Shown: positions 34,011 to 43,865 of the stretch, one piece after another
Position numbering within the stretch: the first letter of the stretch is position 1
How the letters are laid out: each line of letters begins with the position of its first letter
DNA from: Pilasporangium apinafurcum
Taxonomy: Eukaryota; Oomycota; Peronosporomycetes; Pythiales; Pythiaceae
NCBI GenBank assembly: GCA_001600495.1
Contig: BCKE01000047.1
Coordinates: 226,499 to 290,498, forward strand
Direction: 5' to 3'
Length of the DNA stretch: 64,000 nucleotides
Position numbers and translations under genes: made by a program
The notes under the pieces: generated by a model
The model's database searches: none
The model's input: the letters and a program-made list of their open reading frames with translations, nothing else
What the model was told of the DNA's origin: nothing

Positions 34011-34072
34011 GTATTCTAGGTGTAGCCAGTTGGTAGGCGCAACTCGCGAAGCGAGTTGGAGTAACCTAGTCT
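34011..34072 (+). other. Structured, tRNA-like element without a T arm
   Basis: TCTAGGT (34014-34020) pairs with ACCTAG (34063-34068), enclosing a D-arm-like TAGCCAGTTGGTAGGC (34023-34038) and a perfect hairpin AACTCGCGAAGCGAGTT (34041-34057) whose 7-nt loop would put GAA at the anticodon. No T arm follows, and position 33 would be C, so it is not an ordinary tRNA. On the other strand a B-box-like GGTTCAAGTCC lies at 33981-33991. It is about 60 bp downstream of the preceding Fanzor-type remnant. It could be a decayed tRNA, a SINE piece, or an element end. Confidence 0.4.
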
Positions 34073-34437
34073 CCACTTTATTTACCACCTCTTCAACCAA
34101 ACCTCTCTATTGTGACAAATTAACATAAAAGAGTGACAGTGACATTTGCTTCATAGAACTGCGCTACGTTTGACTACCCAGTAGTCACGAATTCAGGTAT
34201 TCTTGCCACAAGAAGATGGGTGCGTCAGGACAGAGCAATGATACTTTTTTTTTTTTGTCAAACTTTGGTGAAGATATTGCACCGAACAAGAAAGAAGAAC
34301 ACAAGACAGGGTCGAAATGCAAAAATTTGAGATTATGTAGGGCAATCCATTACTGCTTGTCCAGTAGTATTTCGTTGCCAACAGAAGCAAGCAAAGGTGG
34401 AAAATCTACTACCATCAAACCAATGTAATCAAGGCGT

Positions 34438-35032
34438 CTACAGGAACTTAGCAACACCGTCTTCAATGGATTCACGGGCCAATTCCGAAGCATCGGTGGC
34501 AGTAAGATGAATGCCAACACCCATCAAGACACGCTTGATGGCTTCCTTCGAAGAAGCGTAAAGCATCTTGGACTTCACACGCGACGTGTCAGGGGACCTA
34601 CGCAAGGAAAAGCATACAATAAGTATACAACACACAGGAAGATATGGTTGGGACAATATTATAAAATACAGTATCATACCAGGACAAGAAGACAAGCTTG
34701 CTAGTCGGACGGCCATCCTTGGTAGTGACATCCAAATCAATCAAACCATATCGGCAGTCATCAGTGACCTTGGACAGCTTGGCAGCAAAGTCTTCATAGG
34801 TTTCCGTGCTGGGGCCAGTCGATTCGATGACAATTTCCGAGTCATCAACGATCTTGTAGATGAAGTAGCGGAAATCATACGGCGCACGCTTCAGCTTAAA
34901 GTCGTTGAATTGGGTGATAACATCATCATGGACACCGACACCGGAAGACTAGAGAGCAAGTGCATGAGTAAGTTTTTCTAGGAGAAGGAAATGATCGTAT
35001 TGAAGGGGAGGAAGCGTTTGGTTGCCTACCAT
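34438..35032 (-). CDS. ADF/cofilin actin-depolymerising factor
   Basis: Binds and severs actin filaments and binds G-actin in the cytoplasm. Three exons, 35030-35032 (the start codon only), 34680-34948 and 34438-34597, total 432 nt (143 aa), the usual ADF size. The first exon is just ATG followed by GTAGGC; the next starts SSGVGVHDDVITQFNDFK, keeping the regulatory N-terminal Ser right after Met. Further ADF motifs: RAPYDFRYFIYKIVDD, DDCRYGLIDLDV, KLVFLSWSPDTSRVKSKMLY (the actin-binding long helix begins here) and EAIKRVLMGVGIHLTATDASEL. An intron directly after the ATG also occurs in plant ADF genes, which supports the model. The upstream 5' UTR is pyrimidine-rich on this strand. Confidence 0.95.
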
Positions 35033-35348
35033 TTTTGTACGTAGAGGAGGGGGGAGAGGACGGAAGGGTTTCTTTTTCTCTGGGGGGACTGCTGGCGCGG
35101 CAAAAACACAACTGAATCAGTCTTTCCCCTCTACGGCAACTGGTGCAACAGCAGGCAGCCAGCATGACTGGATTAAAGTATACAAATAAGATTTCGCCCC
35201 TCCCGTCAATGACTTCCCCTTGCTTGTCGGCACATCAACCTACTGTAAAGGACTTCTAATCGAGTGTTACATGGTATTATATATGCTCTGTCTTTGAAGA
35301 TAGGTGGATTGATGATATGCTAACTCTTCCAGTAGCTACCAAAGTATC
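35033..35348. other. Intergenic region, nothing recognised
   Basis: Between the ADF start and the 3' end of the RSPH14-like gene, both on the minus strand. It contains the pyrimidine-rich leader of ADF (near 35040-35100) and no other feature that I recognise. Confidence 0.4.
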
Positions 35349-36467
35349 TCATGCCTTCCACTGCACAGTCTGCAATGCGATCTTGGCACTGCGGGCGAGC
35401 AGCTGGTCTGGGTCGCTCATGAGTGTACGAAGATGGTATTCTGTCGAGGACACATCCAGTAGTTGTCTCGCGGGCGGAAACGCCGCTATCACCGCTACAA
35501 ACTTGACAGTGTTGAGCTGCACGAGCAATTTGGACGACTGTAGCAGCTGATTAATCGGTACTAGTCCATCCGCAGCCACGATAGCACGTTTGGCATCGTC
35601 ATTGATAGCAATACACATCAATGCACCTGCGCTAGCCGCCGTCACCTGCCAGTTAGCATCCGTCAGCAAATGACAGAGTGTCGGGACCACCCCTTTTTCT
35701 ACGGCTGCGCGTTTTCCTTTCTCCACGCACGCTAGCGCAGCAATGGCGTCACAGGCGGCTACACGAATTTCATATTGATCGTTGAAGAGGTGCTTCATGC
35801 AAAGATCCATGCTCTCCAGTTCAATTGCCCGGTAGACCGTAGATTCCTGCCCATCGTTTAAGATGTTTTTCAACAGCTGAAGCACACGCAAGCACAGGTT
35901 TCGGCTGAGTTTTTGCTTGAGATGATCCAGGACGATGTCCAGATATCCATTCTTCGACAACCGCTCGCCGCCTATAAAGGACCGAGAAATACGTATGAAC
36001 GCATCGTAGAGCGAGGCGCATGCTTTGCCTTTGTCCACACCAGCGAACACATCCTTCAATCGTGCGAGAGTCTCCCCATTGATGATCTCCGACTGGCCGC
36101 ATGGTGATTCGGCCATCACACTAAGTACCAAGGCAGAGAGTTCACGGATTTCGTTGTCGTCTTCCACAATCCCATTCTCAATCAGTTCTAGCACACCGAA
36201 TTTGAGGCACATAACCAAGTTTTGGGGTAGTTTAAACACGCTTGAGAGCGCCATTAGCACTCGCTTTTTCAGTACGTCATCGCCCTCTGCTAGCATATGC
36301 ACAAGGTGCGGATAGTTTTCAGTACCAAAGGCCTCAGTAACGCGGTCGTATGGGACCTCTTCCACGTCCTTCTTGGCGGACACAAGAGTCAGGTGTTGTG
36401 TGGTGTTGCGCTTATATAGGAACGCTCCGTGCGCACGTAGGTGCTTGATCCCGGAACTCTGTACCAT
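35349..36467 (-). CDS. Armadillo-repeat protein, radial spoke head 14 (RSPH14)-like
   Basis: Intronless 372-aa protein starting MVQSSGIKHLRAHG (ATG 36467; the codon at 36503 is TTG). It is built of armadillo/HEAT-type helices, for example VPYDRVTEAFGTENYPHLVHM, LKKRVLMALSSVFKLPQNL, EIRVAACDAIAALACVEKGK and QVTAASAGALMCIAINDDAK. The last two repeats resemble the C-terminal repeats I recall from RSPH14/RTDR1, and length is close to that family (~350 aa). RSPH14 is an axonemal radial-spoke protein, which fits a zoosporic organism and the CFAP100 gene earlier. A generic armadillo protein is the alternative. Confidence 0.65.
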   Translation of the reverse strand: MVQSSGIKHLRAHGAFLYKRNTTQHLTLVSAKKDVEEVPYDRVTEAFGTENYPHLVHMLAEGDDVLKKRVLMALSSVFKLPQNLVMCLKFGVLELIENGIVEDDNEIRELSALVLSVMAESPCGQSEIINGETLARLKDVFAGVDKGKACASLYDAFIRISRSFIGGERLSKNGYLDIVLDHLKQKLSRNLCLRVLQLLKNILNDGQESTVYRAIELESMDLCMKHLFNDQYEIRVAACDAIAALACVEKGKRAAVEKGVVPTLCHLLTDANWQVTAASAGALMCIAINDDAKRAIVAADGLVPINQLLQSSKLLVQLNTVKFVAVIAAFPPARQLLDVSSTEYHLRTLMSDPDQLLARSAKIALQTVQWKA

Positions 36468-36549
36468 ATGTGTCCTGGTGTTTATGTCCTCGTGTCTCTT
36501 CAAGTCAATGACCGCATGAAACGAATCAACTAACCAGTCGCAATCAAAA

Positions 36550-39500
36550 TTAAATCTGATCTGATACTCCTGTAGTTACACCATTGGTTCCTGTGCTGGT
36601 GCAAGTTATCGGTGCGAATGGTGTCCGCATTTTCTCGTACATAGCTGGCGGTTTGAATGGCACGGATGTTACCACTTGCTTTATTACACATGAGGAGTTC
36701 TTGGTTATTGGTTCATCGAGCAACGAGACGTTGGGAATTATAGGCTCAATTGTGCGCACTTCGATATGGTTCGCTGCTTGGGTGAATTCAACTGCATATC
36801 CTGGAAATACCGTCAGGTAAGGTGTATGCCGCAACGTCGGCAGTTTATTCTGGGAGAGTACGTGTGCTTTGGAAAGCGAAGCCGTTGAAAGCCCTTCATC
36901 ATTTTGGCAGTCATCTCTGCGTTCTAGAAACGTCCGATCATTCTGCCACACAAGCCTGTCGTTCGGTGTGCTCTCTCCTCTTTCCATCAACTGATAGAGA
37001 ACGGAAGACACGCGGCTCTCTCTCGGGTCATCCGCACGAGCAAATTCTGCCAACGTTGAAAGCAAATCCACGCACATGTTCTCAAAAACATGGTCAGTCG
37101 AGGTGGCACAGTCTTCCACACGCTCGATAATCAACGAAAGCACGCCATATGAGGAAAGAATGGTCGGAACACCTGGTTTCTGAGATAGAAGGCAGAAGGT
37201 GGCGACGCAATTCCATTTAACGTACGTGGATGAAGGATGCTGCATGAGCAAAACCAACTGGCTAATAATTCCACCATCTACAAGTGTCTGAATGTTTCCT
37301 GGGGCGATGGCGAGCTTCCTTAGTGCAGCAGAGCACATTGCACGGGTGTCTGCCCTTGGATTACCGCAGAGCCATAGGATGAGAGGTAAGACCGATCGTG
37401 AAAGCAGAAAATGTGAGTTGATCTTTCCAAGGAGAAGATTGCAAGTGCAGATGGCGAGGTCTTCTTTACAAATCTCACTTTCAACATCGAAGAGACCAGT
37501 GAGAAGCATCGAGGCTGTATCGGTCATGAGTTCATTATGGCAGGATGCCTGGCAGGAAAAGTTGCGAAGGATGGCAGCAGTCAATATGCTAATCTCGCTT
37601 GGCGAATGATAGTATTTTTGAACCACCACCGCCAGCGATGGTACTATATCTCTAACGGGGATCAATGGTAGCAGCGTGACATCGCAAGTAATATTGTATA
37701 TGCAGCGAATGAGCAGTGTATCTGTTTCTTGCGAGGCATGAAGAAGTAGTTGCGACAAAGCATCCACGATCTCCTTTTTCTGAACCAATTTTGCTCGTGT
37801 CTGTTCATGCATGGACATGAGCAATAAGAGCATTGCACAACTCCTTTCGCACTCGCTTTCCCGTTCTCCATGGAGAAGTTCAGCGATCGCTTTAATCACG
37901 ATATCTTGAGAGAACCCTGCCTCCGCCTCGGGACAGCTTTGAAACAGCAGCATCAAAATCTGTGTTATCAACGATCGGATCTCAAGATCTTGATGCGATT
38001 GTTCATGGATGACTGGAATGAGATGCGCCAATATGTTCAGTTGAATCAGTTGATACCCAATCGAAGGATCGCAGAGAAGATTGGAGATTCCTTTCAGCAC
38101 CTTCACCTTCGTGGAATTCGGTGTCACAGGAGATGTGAGAATGCGAAAGAAAGCATTTAATATAGGCGCCTTGACGATGTCTTTACGCGTCGCCGGATAG
38201 AATGCCAATGTGCAGAATGCATCAGCAATGATGTCGTAGTCCTTCAACTCCATAGCGCTCGTGAAAATGCCGAATGCCCAAAGCAGTCCGTCCTGACACA
38301 TTTGTGCGAGGTTCGCTGGCAGGCGAAGAAGATTCATCACCCCTTTCATGCATATGCGTCGGGTTTCGGGTTCGTTTGACTTGACACAGGAAATTACGAG
38401 TAATGCACGAAGGGCACCATATTTCACAAGAGCTGCAATGTTTTCTTCGGCGGTCGACAGGTTACAAAGAGTCATAGCGCATTCACGACGCACAGCCTCT
38501 TCGGGAGCAGCGGCGAGATACGTGAGGGACTTGATGATCCCGTTGTGAATGAGTGTGGAGCAGATCTGCGGATCGTGAGAGAGAAAAGAATAGGTGTGCA
38601 CGCAAAGACGAAGCGTTTGAGCATCTTCTTCGCCTGCGAGGATTGCCAACGATCCGATTAATCCATGCTGGACCATGAAGAGCCGACACTCTTCAATCAT
38701 GGCAAATCGCGTAAAGCAGGCCGCACATGCGGCGCGAAGACTAGCGTTTCCTGTCGAACAAATTGCCTCCAGAACAGGGAACATCTTCATAACCAGCTCC
38801 ACTAAGTACTCCCGCATCAATTTCCTTCCATCGAAGGCAATACAAACGACTTCTAGGCATGTGCATTGTGTCTCTGTCTCGCAGTGGCGAGCCATTCGTT
38901 CGAGTAATTGGATCGTGTCCGTATTGAATAAGATCGGGTGCACGTCATACTCTTGGCTTAAGCTGAAAAGAATGCCACATAGTAAGACAAGGATCTGAAT
39001 GCTATGGGCCGTTTTTCCGATCTCGTGCAGCCGCTGCCATGCCAAATTGGCGACGTCAACTTTGTTGTATCGGAAAGATAAGTTGTAGAGAAGCAGCATC
39101 TGCAAATAAACTTCCCTGGAGTCCAGCACAAATTCTGGATACACCACGTGTGTGTAGATCTGGTTCAAATGCCCGGGGTCATCCAAAAGGCTATCCAAAT
39201 GCAGTAATTTCTCCTCTTTCAGCGATGGAGTGGCATCAGGCATATTCGCTTCCACAAGGTAGCGATCTTCTTGGTCGTTCCATGATAGAATACTCGCCAA
39301 GGCAAAGAGAACGTATCGAGAAATCACATCTTGCTCCTCCAAATCATGCCGAAACGAGAGTAAAAAATAGAAAAACGAATCACTCACGTACGGAAGACAC
39401 GCCGATGCTGATAGTATCACGGCCATGAGACGATACGAGACCAAACGTATGATATCCTGAGCTGCCCGCTGACTTAACGCAGCCAATGCATCCAACGCTT

Positions 39501-40698
39501 TACCAAACCCCATAAGTTCTCTCCCCATTGGTTCACGTGACAGGTTCGATAAGATGGAGAGGGCACACATAAGATGTTTTTCATCATTGCAGTTCACAAG
39601 TTGATCCACGAGCAGTCGAATACATTCAGGACGAATCATGGCTCGGCGGCAGGTGGCACTCTCGGCTAAATGCCACAGCGCAGCTAGTGCATTGAGGCAA
39701 ACAGGATCGGAATGGTTCGTTACAGCGAGAAGATTAAGCATCATAATGCTCTCGGGATCAATGAGTTTGGGTTGGTTCATTCTCGTGCACGAAAGGTTGT
39801 AAAACGCTCGACTAAGTATCTCTCTATCCTGCCCCTCTTTGCCGTGCTCGATGAGCCCATGGATGACATCATCCACCCGCGGGTACGAATATGCTGGACA
39901 TGTGAGATTGAAAAGGGCAAACGTGCAGAAGCGACCCCCCAGCTCATATGTCTTTCTGTTTTTCACGAGGCTCTCGAGGCCTTTTTCTTTAATAAAAGTG
40001 CTTTCAAGCGTGTCTTCGATCGTGAGATTAGCGAGCGTGGCTAAGGCATTGGCCACCAGCCACTTGTCCTGCGAAGCGATTTCGACAGCATTTACCAGAA
40101 GAGCGAGTGCGTTGTGGTTGATGATGGACTCTCGACCCGCAGCTTCACACGACAAATAGCAAAGTGTTGTCACACATGATGCCAAAGTCGCGATGTCTTT
40201 CGTTCGGCAGAGCGCGAGGATACTAGGAATCACGTTCTCACTTAAGAGATTGGCGTGCAGGTTGGGATTGGCAGCCATGGCTTCAATTGCAAGTGCATAT
40301 TGGAGTTTCCGGCCTGATTTACTACTGGAAATGGACTGCAGTTTCGCACTTAAAGCCGTTGTGACGGTCGGCTGCTGAGGCATGGGCGCTAATCTGACCT
40401 GCATTTTGTAATTTGCTCCTGCTTTATGGCGCAGCGTCGAGGTCTTACGTGTCTGTGGGAGGCGGGACATGTACAGACTCGCATCTGCGTAGTTCCCACG
40501 TTGTGCGAAGACATCACCTTTGTACTGGAACTTCAGTTGATGTTCGAAATGTTTTGGTGCAATGAGGTCTTCATCGGCGATAAAATAGTGCTGTTGTCCC
40601 CGTTGGAGGGTGAGTGGTTTACGTGGAGAGGTTTTCGGATCTCGCTGGTCAGATGGAGGGACATAGACACCTATAGAACTGCGTTTATTCTCACTCAT
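36550..40698 (-). CDS. Large armadillo-repeat protein (1382 aa)
   Basis: Intronless frame; start MSENKRSSIG at 40698 chosen because the 38 upstream codons lie in sequence related to a mobile-element remnant. Residues 1-130 are basic with ..HYFIADEDLIAPKHFEHQL. From about 140 to 1270 nearly everything is armadillo-like helix pairs, for example WLVANALATLANLTIEDTL, VCLNALAALWHLAESATCR, LMCALSILSNLSREPMGREL and VRRECAMTLCNLSTAEENI. The C-terminal ~110 residues lack repeats (..PYLTVFPGYAVEFTQAANH). Such long ARM solenoids serve as adaptors; some oomycete and ciliate ones are ciliary, but nothing here fixes that. It ends about 80 bp upstream of the RSPH14-like gene on the same strand. Confidence 0.8.
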   Translation of the reverse strand: MSENKRSSIGVYVPPSDQRDPKTSPRKPLTLQRGQQHYFIADEDLIAPKHFEHQLKFQYKGDVFAQRGNYADASLYMSRLPQTRKTSTLRHKAGANYKMQVRLAPMPQQPTVTTALSAKLQSISSSKSGRKLQYALAIEAMAANPNLHANLLSENVIPSILALCRTKDIATLASCVTTLCYLSCEAAGRESIINHNALALLVNAVEIASQDKWLVANALATLANLTIEDTLESTFIKEKGLESLVKNRKTYELGGRFCTFALFNLTCPAYSYPRVDDVIHGLIEHGKEGQDREILSRAFYNLSCTRMNQPKLIDPESIMMLNLLAVTNHSDPVCLNALAALWHLAESATCRRAMIRPECIRLLVDQLVNCNDEKHLMCALSILSNLSREPMGRELMGFGKALDALAALSQRAAQDIIRLVSYRLMAVILSASACLPYVSDSFFYFLLSFRHDLEEQDVISRYVLFALASILSWNDQEDRYLVEANMPDATPSLKEEKLLHLDSLLDDPGHLNQIYTHVVYPEFVLDSREVYLQMLLLYNLSFRYNKVDVANLAWQRLHEIGKTAHSIQILVLLCGILFSLSQEYDVHPILFNTDTIQLLERMARHCETETQCTCLEVVCIAFDGRKLMREYLVELVMKMFPVLEAICSTGNASLRAACAACFTRFAMIEECRLFMVQHGLIGSLAILAGEEDAQTLRLCVHTYSFLSHDPQICSTLIHNGIIKSLTYLAAAPEEAVRRECAMTLCNLSTAEENIAALVKYGALRALLVISCVKSNEPETRRICMKGVMNLLRLPANLAQMCQDGLLWAFGIFTSAMELKDYDIIADAFCTLAFYPATRKDIVKAPILNAFFRILTSPVTPNSTKVKVLKGISNLLCDPSIGYQLIQLNILAHLIPVIHEQSHQDLEIRSLITQILMLLFQSCPEAEAGFSQDIVIKAIAELLHGERESECERSCAMLLLLMSMHEQTRAKLVQKKEIVDALSQLLLHASQETDTLLIRCIYNITCDVTLLPLIPVRDIVPSLAVVVQKYYHSPSEISILTAAILRNFSCQASCHNELMTDTASMLLTGLFDVESEICKEDLAICTCNLLLGKINSHFLLSRSVLPLILWLCGNPRADTRAMCSAALRKLAIAPGNIQTLVDGGIISQLVLLMQHPSSTYVKWNCVATFCLLSQKPGVPTILSSYGVLSLIIERVEDCATSTDHVFENMCVDLLSTLAEFARADDPRESRVSSVLYQLMERGESTPNDRLVWQNDRTFLERRDDCQNDEGLSTASLSKAHVLSQNKLPTLRHTPYLTVFPGYAVEFTQAANHIEVRTIEPIIPNVSLLDEPITKNSSCVIKQVVTSVPFKPPAMYEKMRTPFAPITCTSTGTNGVTTGVSDQI

Positions 40699-40811
40699 CT
40701 TGCCACTCCCTCCTATGACACTGCGCACGGCCGCATGCGCAGCACAATCAGTGAGAAGGACAGAAATAGATTCAACAAACGAATACGAATTGATGGGCAA
40801 ACAGAAATACA

Positions 40812-41117
40812 TTATCTCAACCTCGAAAGATCATATGAGATACCAAAGTACCTCAGAGAGGAGCTCTTACTTTTTGTTTGAGTCCGACTTGACTGACAAA
40901 AGCTAGACAACCGCGGAGTACGCGTCTCTAAAATATGGACCCATCGAGTCCAGGAGAATAAGTGTTCATTCTTGAGAAAGTTGTACCTGGTAGCATTGAC
41001 ATCTCTATCAAAGACGAAGTTGTAGTGAGGACATTCCAAGACTTTATGGTGCTTCATCGCGTGGTTGATTCTCCTAGAGTGAGAACAAGTCTTTATTGTA
41101 TAGTGTTCCTCACAGTC
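40812..41117 (-). pseudogene. Fanzor/TnpB-like remnant, second family, copy 2 (C-terminal fragment)
   Basis: Reads DCEEHYTIKTCSHSRRINH, then LECPHYNFVFDRDVNATRYN and FLKNEHLFSW, aligning residue for residue with the copy at 32.7-33.3 kb. This copy keeps the RuvC-II E-x-Y-T-x-K-T-C and the first Cys of the second pair but has lost the second Cys of each pair (Ser and Tyr). Upstream of 41117 similar DNA continues one base out of frame to about 41185. The frame runs past the conserved stop position, so only a fragment remains. It ends about 110 bp from the start of the armadillo gene on the same strand. Confidence 0.75.
40875..40907 (-). other. Conserved 3' tail of the Fanzor-type element (copy 2)
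   Basis: Minus strand reads CTAGCTTTTGTCAGTCAAG then TCGGACTCAAACAA, matching the tail after copy 1 (33289-33322). Homology ends here in both. See the matching entry. Confidence 0.5.
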
Positions 41118-41428
41118 GTATGTGTGATCTTGGCCTTCCTTTCACACCCATACCACCATGCCACGCTTTCTGGACAATCACTTTAACTTAATTATCAGCT
41201 AAATTTCCTCAGGTATGCATTATCATCACCTCACATCCGTTCTTGAAAAGAAGAATGACATTGAAAAGAGCTCATTGCGGAGAATTGGAGACAAGTTTCT
41301 ATTGATATGGATTGTTCGCTTTAAAAAAACATGTCAAAGTGTATGCCACCGATAGGAGAAGTGATGAATAGAAATATATAAATGTCTTACTATAAATGGT
41401 AGAGCTCTAGATCTGCCAAAGTACAGTC
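41118..41428. other. AT-rich region, nothing else recognised
   Basis: Between the Fanzor-type fragment and the 3' end of the C2-domain gene. Apart from about 70 bp of out-of-frame element-like sequence (41118-41185) nothing is recognised. Confidence 0.35.
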
Positions 41429-42323
41429 CTAGTCAAACAGAGCTTCTCCGAGCAGCATGCCTCCTAACACACCAGCACCAACGCCAAGCGCAGCTTCACC
41501 AGTACTGACACCTCCTCCACGACCGTGGTGACCTCCATGATGATGGCGATGATGTGATGGATAGTAACCTGGTGGTCCATATGACGGTCCACTCGTGTAC
41601 ACCATTGTGGGTGGGCCAGCGGGGGCTAAAATGATCGGAGGGGCGCCCACTACTTGCGGTGGCGGAGGAGGTGGGGGATACGGATATTGTTGTGGTTGCC
41701 AGTGGTGATGGTGATGAGCATAGGGATCTGGGTACGGCTGGGGTGGCGGATAATACTGCTGTGGTGGCGGCGGGTACGCTGTGGCGGACGGAGCGGCGAC
41801 TGCGGCCGCTACAGCTACAGGCTGTTGCACATACGTTTGCCGCGGTTGAGAGACAGCGGGGGTAACAGGGGCAGTAGCATTGGCTCCCGCTCCGAGAAAT
41901 TGCACACGGAGATTAATTTCTCCGGCGCGATGGGAGCCGTTGTTCAGTGGGTACCACTGATCTACGACTGACCCGCTGAGAAACATGTTCACCGGCAGGC
42001 GACATTCACCAATCAGCACGCTAGCAGTGAAATTCTTGTCCTTGACTTGAATTACCAATTGGTCCAACTGTGGGTCGAATACTTGAAATGTAAAGCGTTC
42101 GTTCCATACTGGCACACGTCCTACTCAACCAAATCCATTCACGCTGGTCAGATTATTACATTTGCAGTCGTTCTTTCAAAATTCCTGTCTTACCTCCGTT
42201 ATCGTGCACGCGGGTCTTGTAGGTCTTGCCGCGCAGGCTGAGTTTGCAGTAGGGATCTTGTTTTCCAAAGGTCTGCTTGTCTAGCAGGTTTCGTGCCGAC
42301 ACAGCACGCACGTGTAGCTCCAT
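41429..42323 (-). CDS. C2-domain protein with Pro/Tyr/His-rich tail
   Basis: Two exons, 42194-42323 and 41429-42120, giving 822 nt (273 aa). Residues 1-~120 are a C2 domain: MELHVRAVSARNLLDKQTFG, KQDPYCKLSLRGKTYKT, then VPVWNERFTFQVFDPQLDQL and LIGECRLPVNMFL. Acidic residues expected for Ca2+ are partly kept. The tail is low complexity (PPPPQQYYPPPQPYPDPY, then HHHHH and HHRHHHGGHHGRGGG) and ends in a small hydrophobic Gly-rich segment (GVGAGVLGGMLLGEALFD). This layout resembles plant SRC2-like C2 proteins: Ca2+-dependent membrane association is likely, function unknown. Confidence 0.85.
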
Positions 42324-42538
42324 CGCTCTCTGTTTCTTGCTTCTTCTTCTGATGTGATGTGATGATTAATCGCGAGGGAGCACGGGAGGGAGAGAGGATG
42401 CAGATTGTTCTACTGTCATACACACAGCTGGATTTTTTTCTCAGAATACCGTAATCAACAGGACACAATAAACTTCAAGATTTCATTCATCCCTGTTTTG
42501 AAATATTATAAATTATCTCACCTACTTTTCAAAGCGTC

Positions 42539-43641
42539 ATGAGATGGAAATCTACAGTGGTGATGATGGCGTCATTGCTCATTTGGACAAACAACGTAGA
42601 AAAAAAACAAGAAGACGGAGAAATGGTGCTCAACATCCAGCCTTCGACGGTAGAAGTGGGACAAGCGGTCGGCAAACTGGTGCACGACGTTAGCAAACAG
42701 GCCACGGCTGCCAATGGACGGTTCACGCTCGCGCTCTCGGGTGGATCGTTGCCTGCAGTGAGTGGCGCGGATGCGTCATGGCTGATCTTTAACCAGCCGA
42801 AACTGATTGATCTTCTGTTTCTAATCTTTGCTGCTAGATCTTGAACAAGGGCTTGTCTGAAATCAAAGATGACCTGGATTTCTCTAAATGGCATGTGTTC
42901 TTCGCTGATGAGCGCTGTGTCCCTCATGACAGTGCTGACAGCAACTACAAGGCCTGCAAGGAAGCGCTCTTCGACCATGTACGTATATATCTTTGCATTA
43001 GTTATGCTGCAGCCCATTAAGCATCAGTGAGGCATCCTATCAGGTTTCTATTCCATCAAATCAAATCTATACAATCGATGCGTCACTCAGTCCAGAAGCT
43101 GCCGCTGTGGATTACACGAAGAAGCTTGCCACTGTGTGGAATGATGAGGTAAGAAACAATGGTCAGTTCGGATGTATTCATGCATTAATCAATGGAATAT
43201 TTATCTGTTAGCTTCCTCGATTCGATTTGATTCTTCTTGGAATGGGTCCGGATGGCCACACGTGCTCGCTTTTCCCTGGTCATCCGCTTCTCACAGAGGA
43301 AAAACTGATCGTGGCCTCCATTGAAGACTCTCCCAAACCGCCTCCTCAGCGCATCACTCTGACGTACCCAGTTGTGAACAATGCCGCTAATGTAATTTGT
43401 TTAGTCCTATTGACAAAGCATCATCCCAGAAATAATCACTGACGCTAAACTTTGTGTGTTCTAGGTTGCCTTTGTTGCTACCGGCGCAGGGAAGGCTGAC
43501 TTGATGCCTCATATGATCGGTGTTGAAGAGCGTAACCCTCCACTTCCTGCAGCACGCGTGAAGCCCACAAACGGCGTTCTTTACTGGTACATTGATCAAC
43601 CTGCTGCGGCTAAGTTGTCAACCGAAGATGCCAAGATCTAA
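42539..43641 (+). CDS. 6-phosphogluconolactonase
   Basis: Second step of the oxidative pentose-phosphate pathway, hydrolysing 6-phosphogluconolactone. Five exons: 42539-42757, 42838-42978, 43044-43148, 43212-43391 and 43465-43641, totalling 822 nt (273 aa). Family motifs: [32 protein letters not shown] and [24 protein letters not shown] (43212-43283, shown in part), the phosphate and catalytic regions including the His. The N-terminal 28 residues before MVLNIQPS are an extra hydrophobic/charged extension; ATG 42623 would give a 245-aa cytosolic enzyme of normal size and is an equally good start. Confidence 0.93.
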
Positions 43642-43865
43642 ATATCCGATAATGGTACCCGCACACATTAATTTGGACAATAGGCTGATGACGCATCATC
43701 TTGTTTGACGTTAATTGGCTCAAACATGGCGTCATGATGGTCTCATTGGCTTAATTTGGATAAAATTCGTATATGATTGGCTAAAATATTAGAACAATTT
43801 TCCACCGCTCGATTGGTCTCAGTCTTTGTTTCTTCAATCAGTCATCAAACAGCGAACTTGACACC

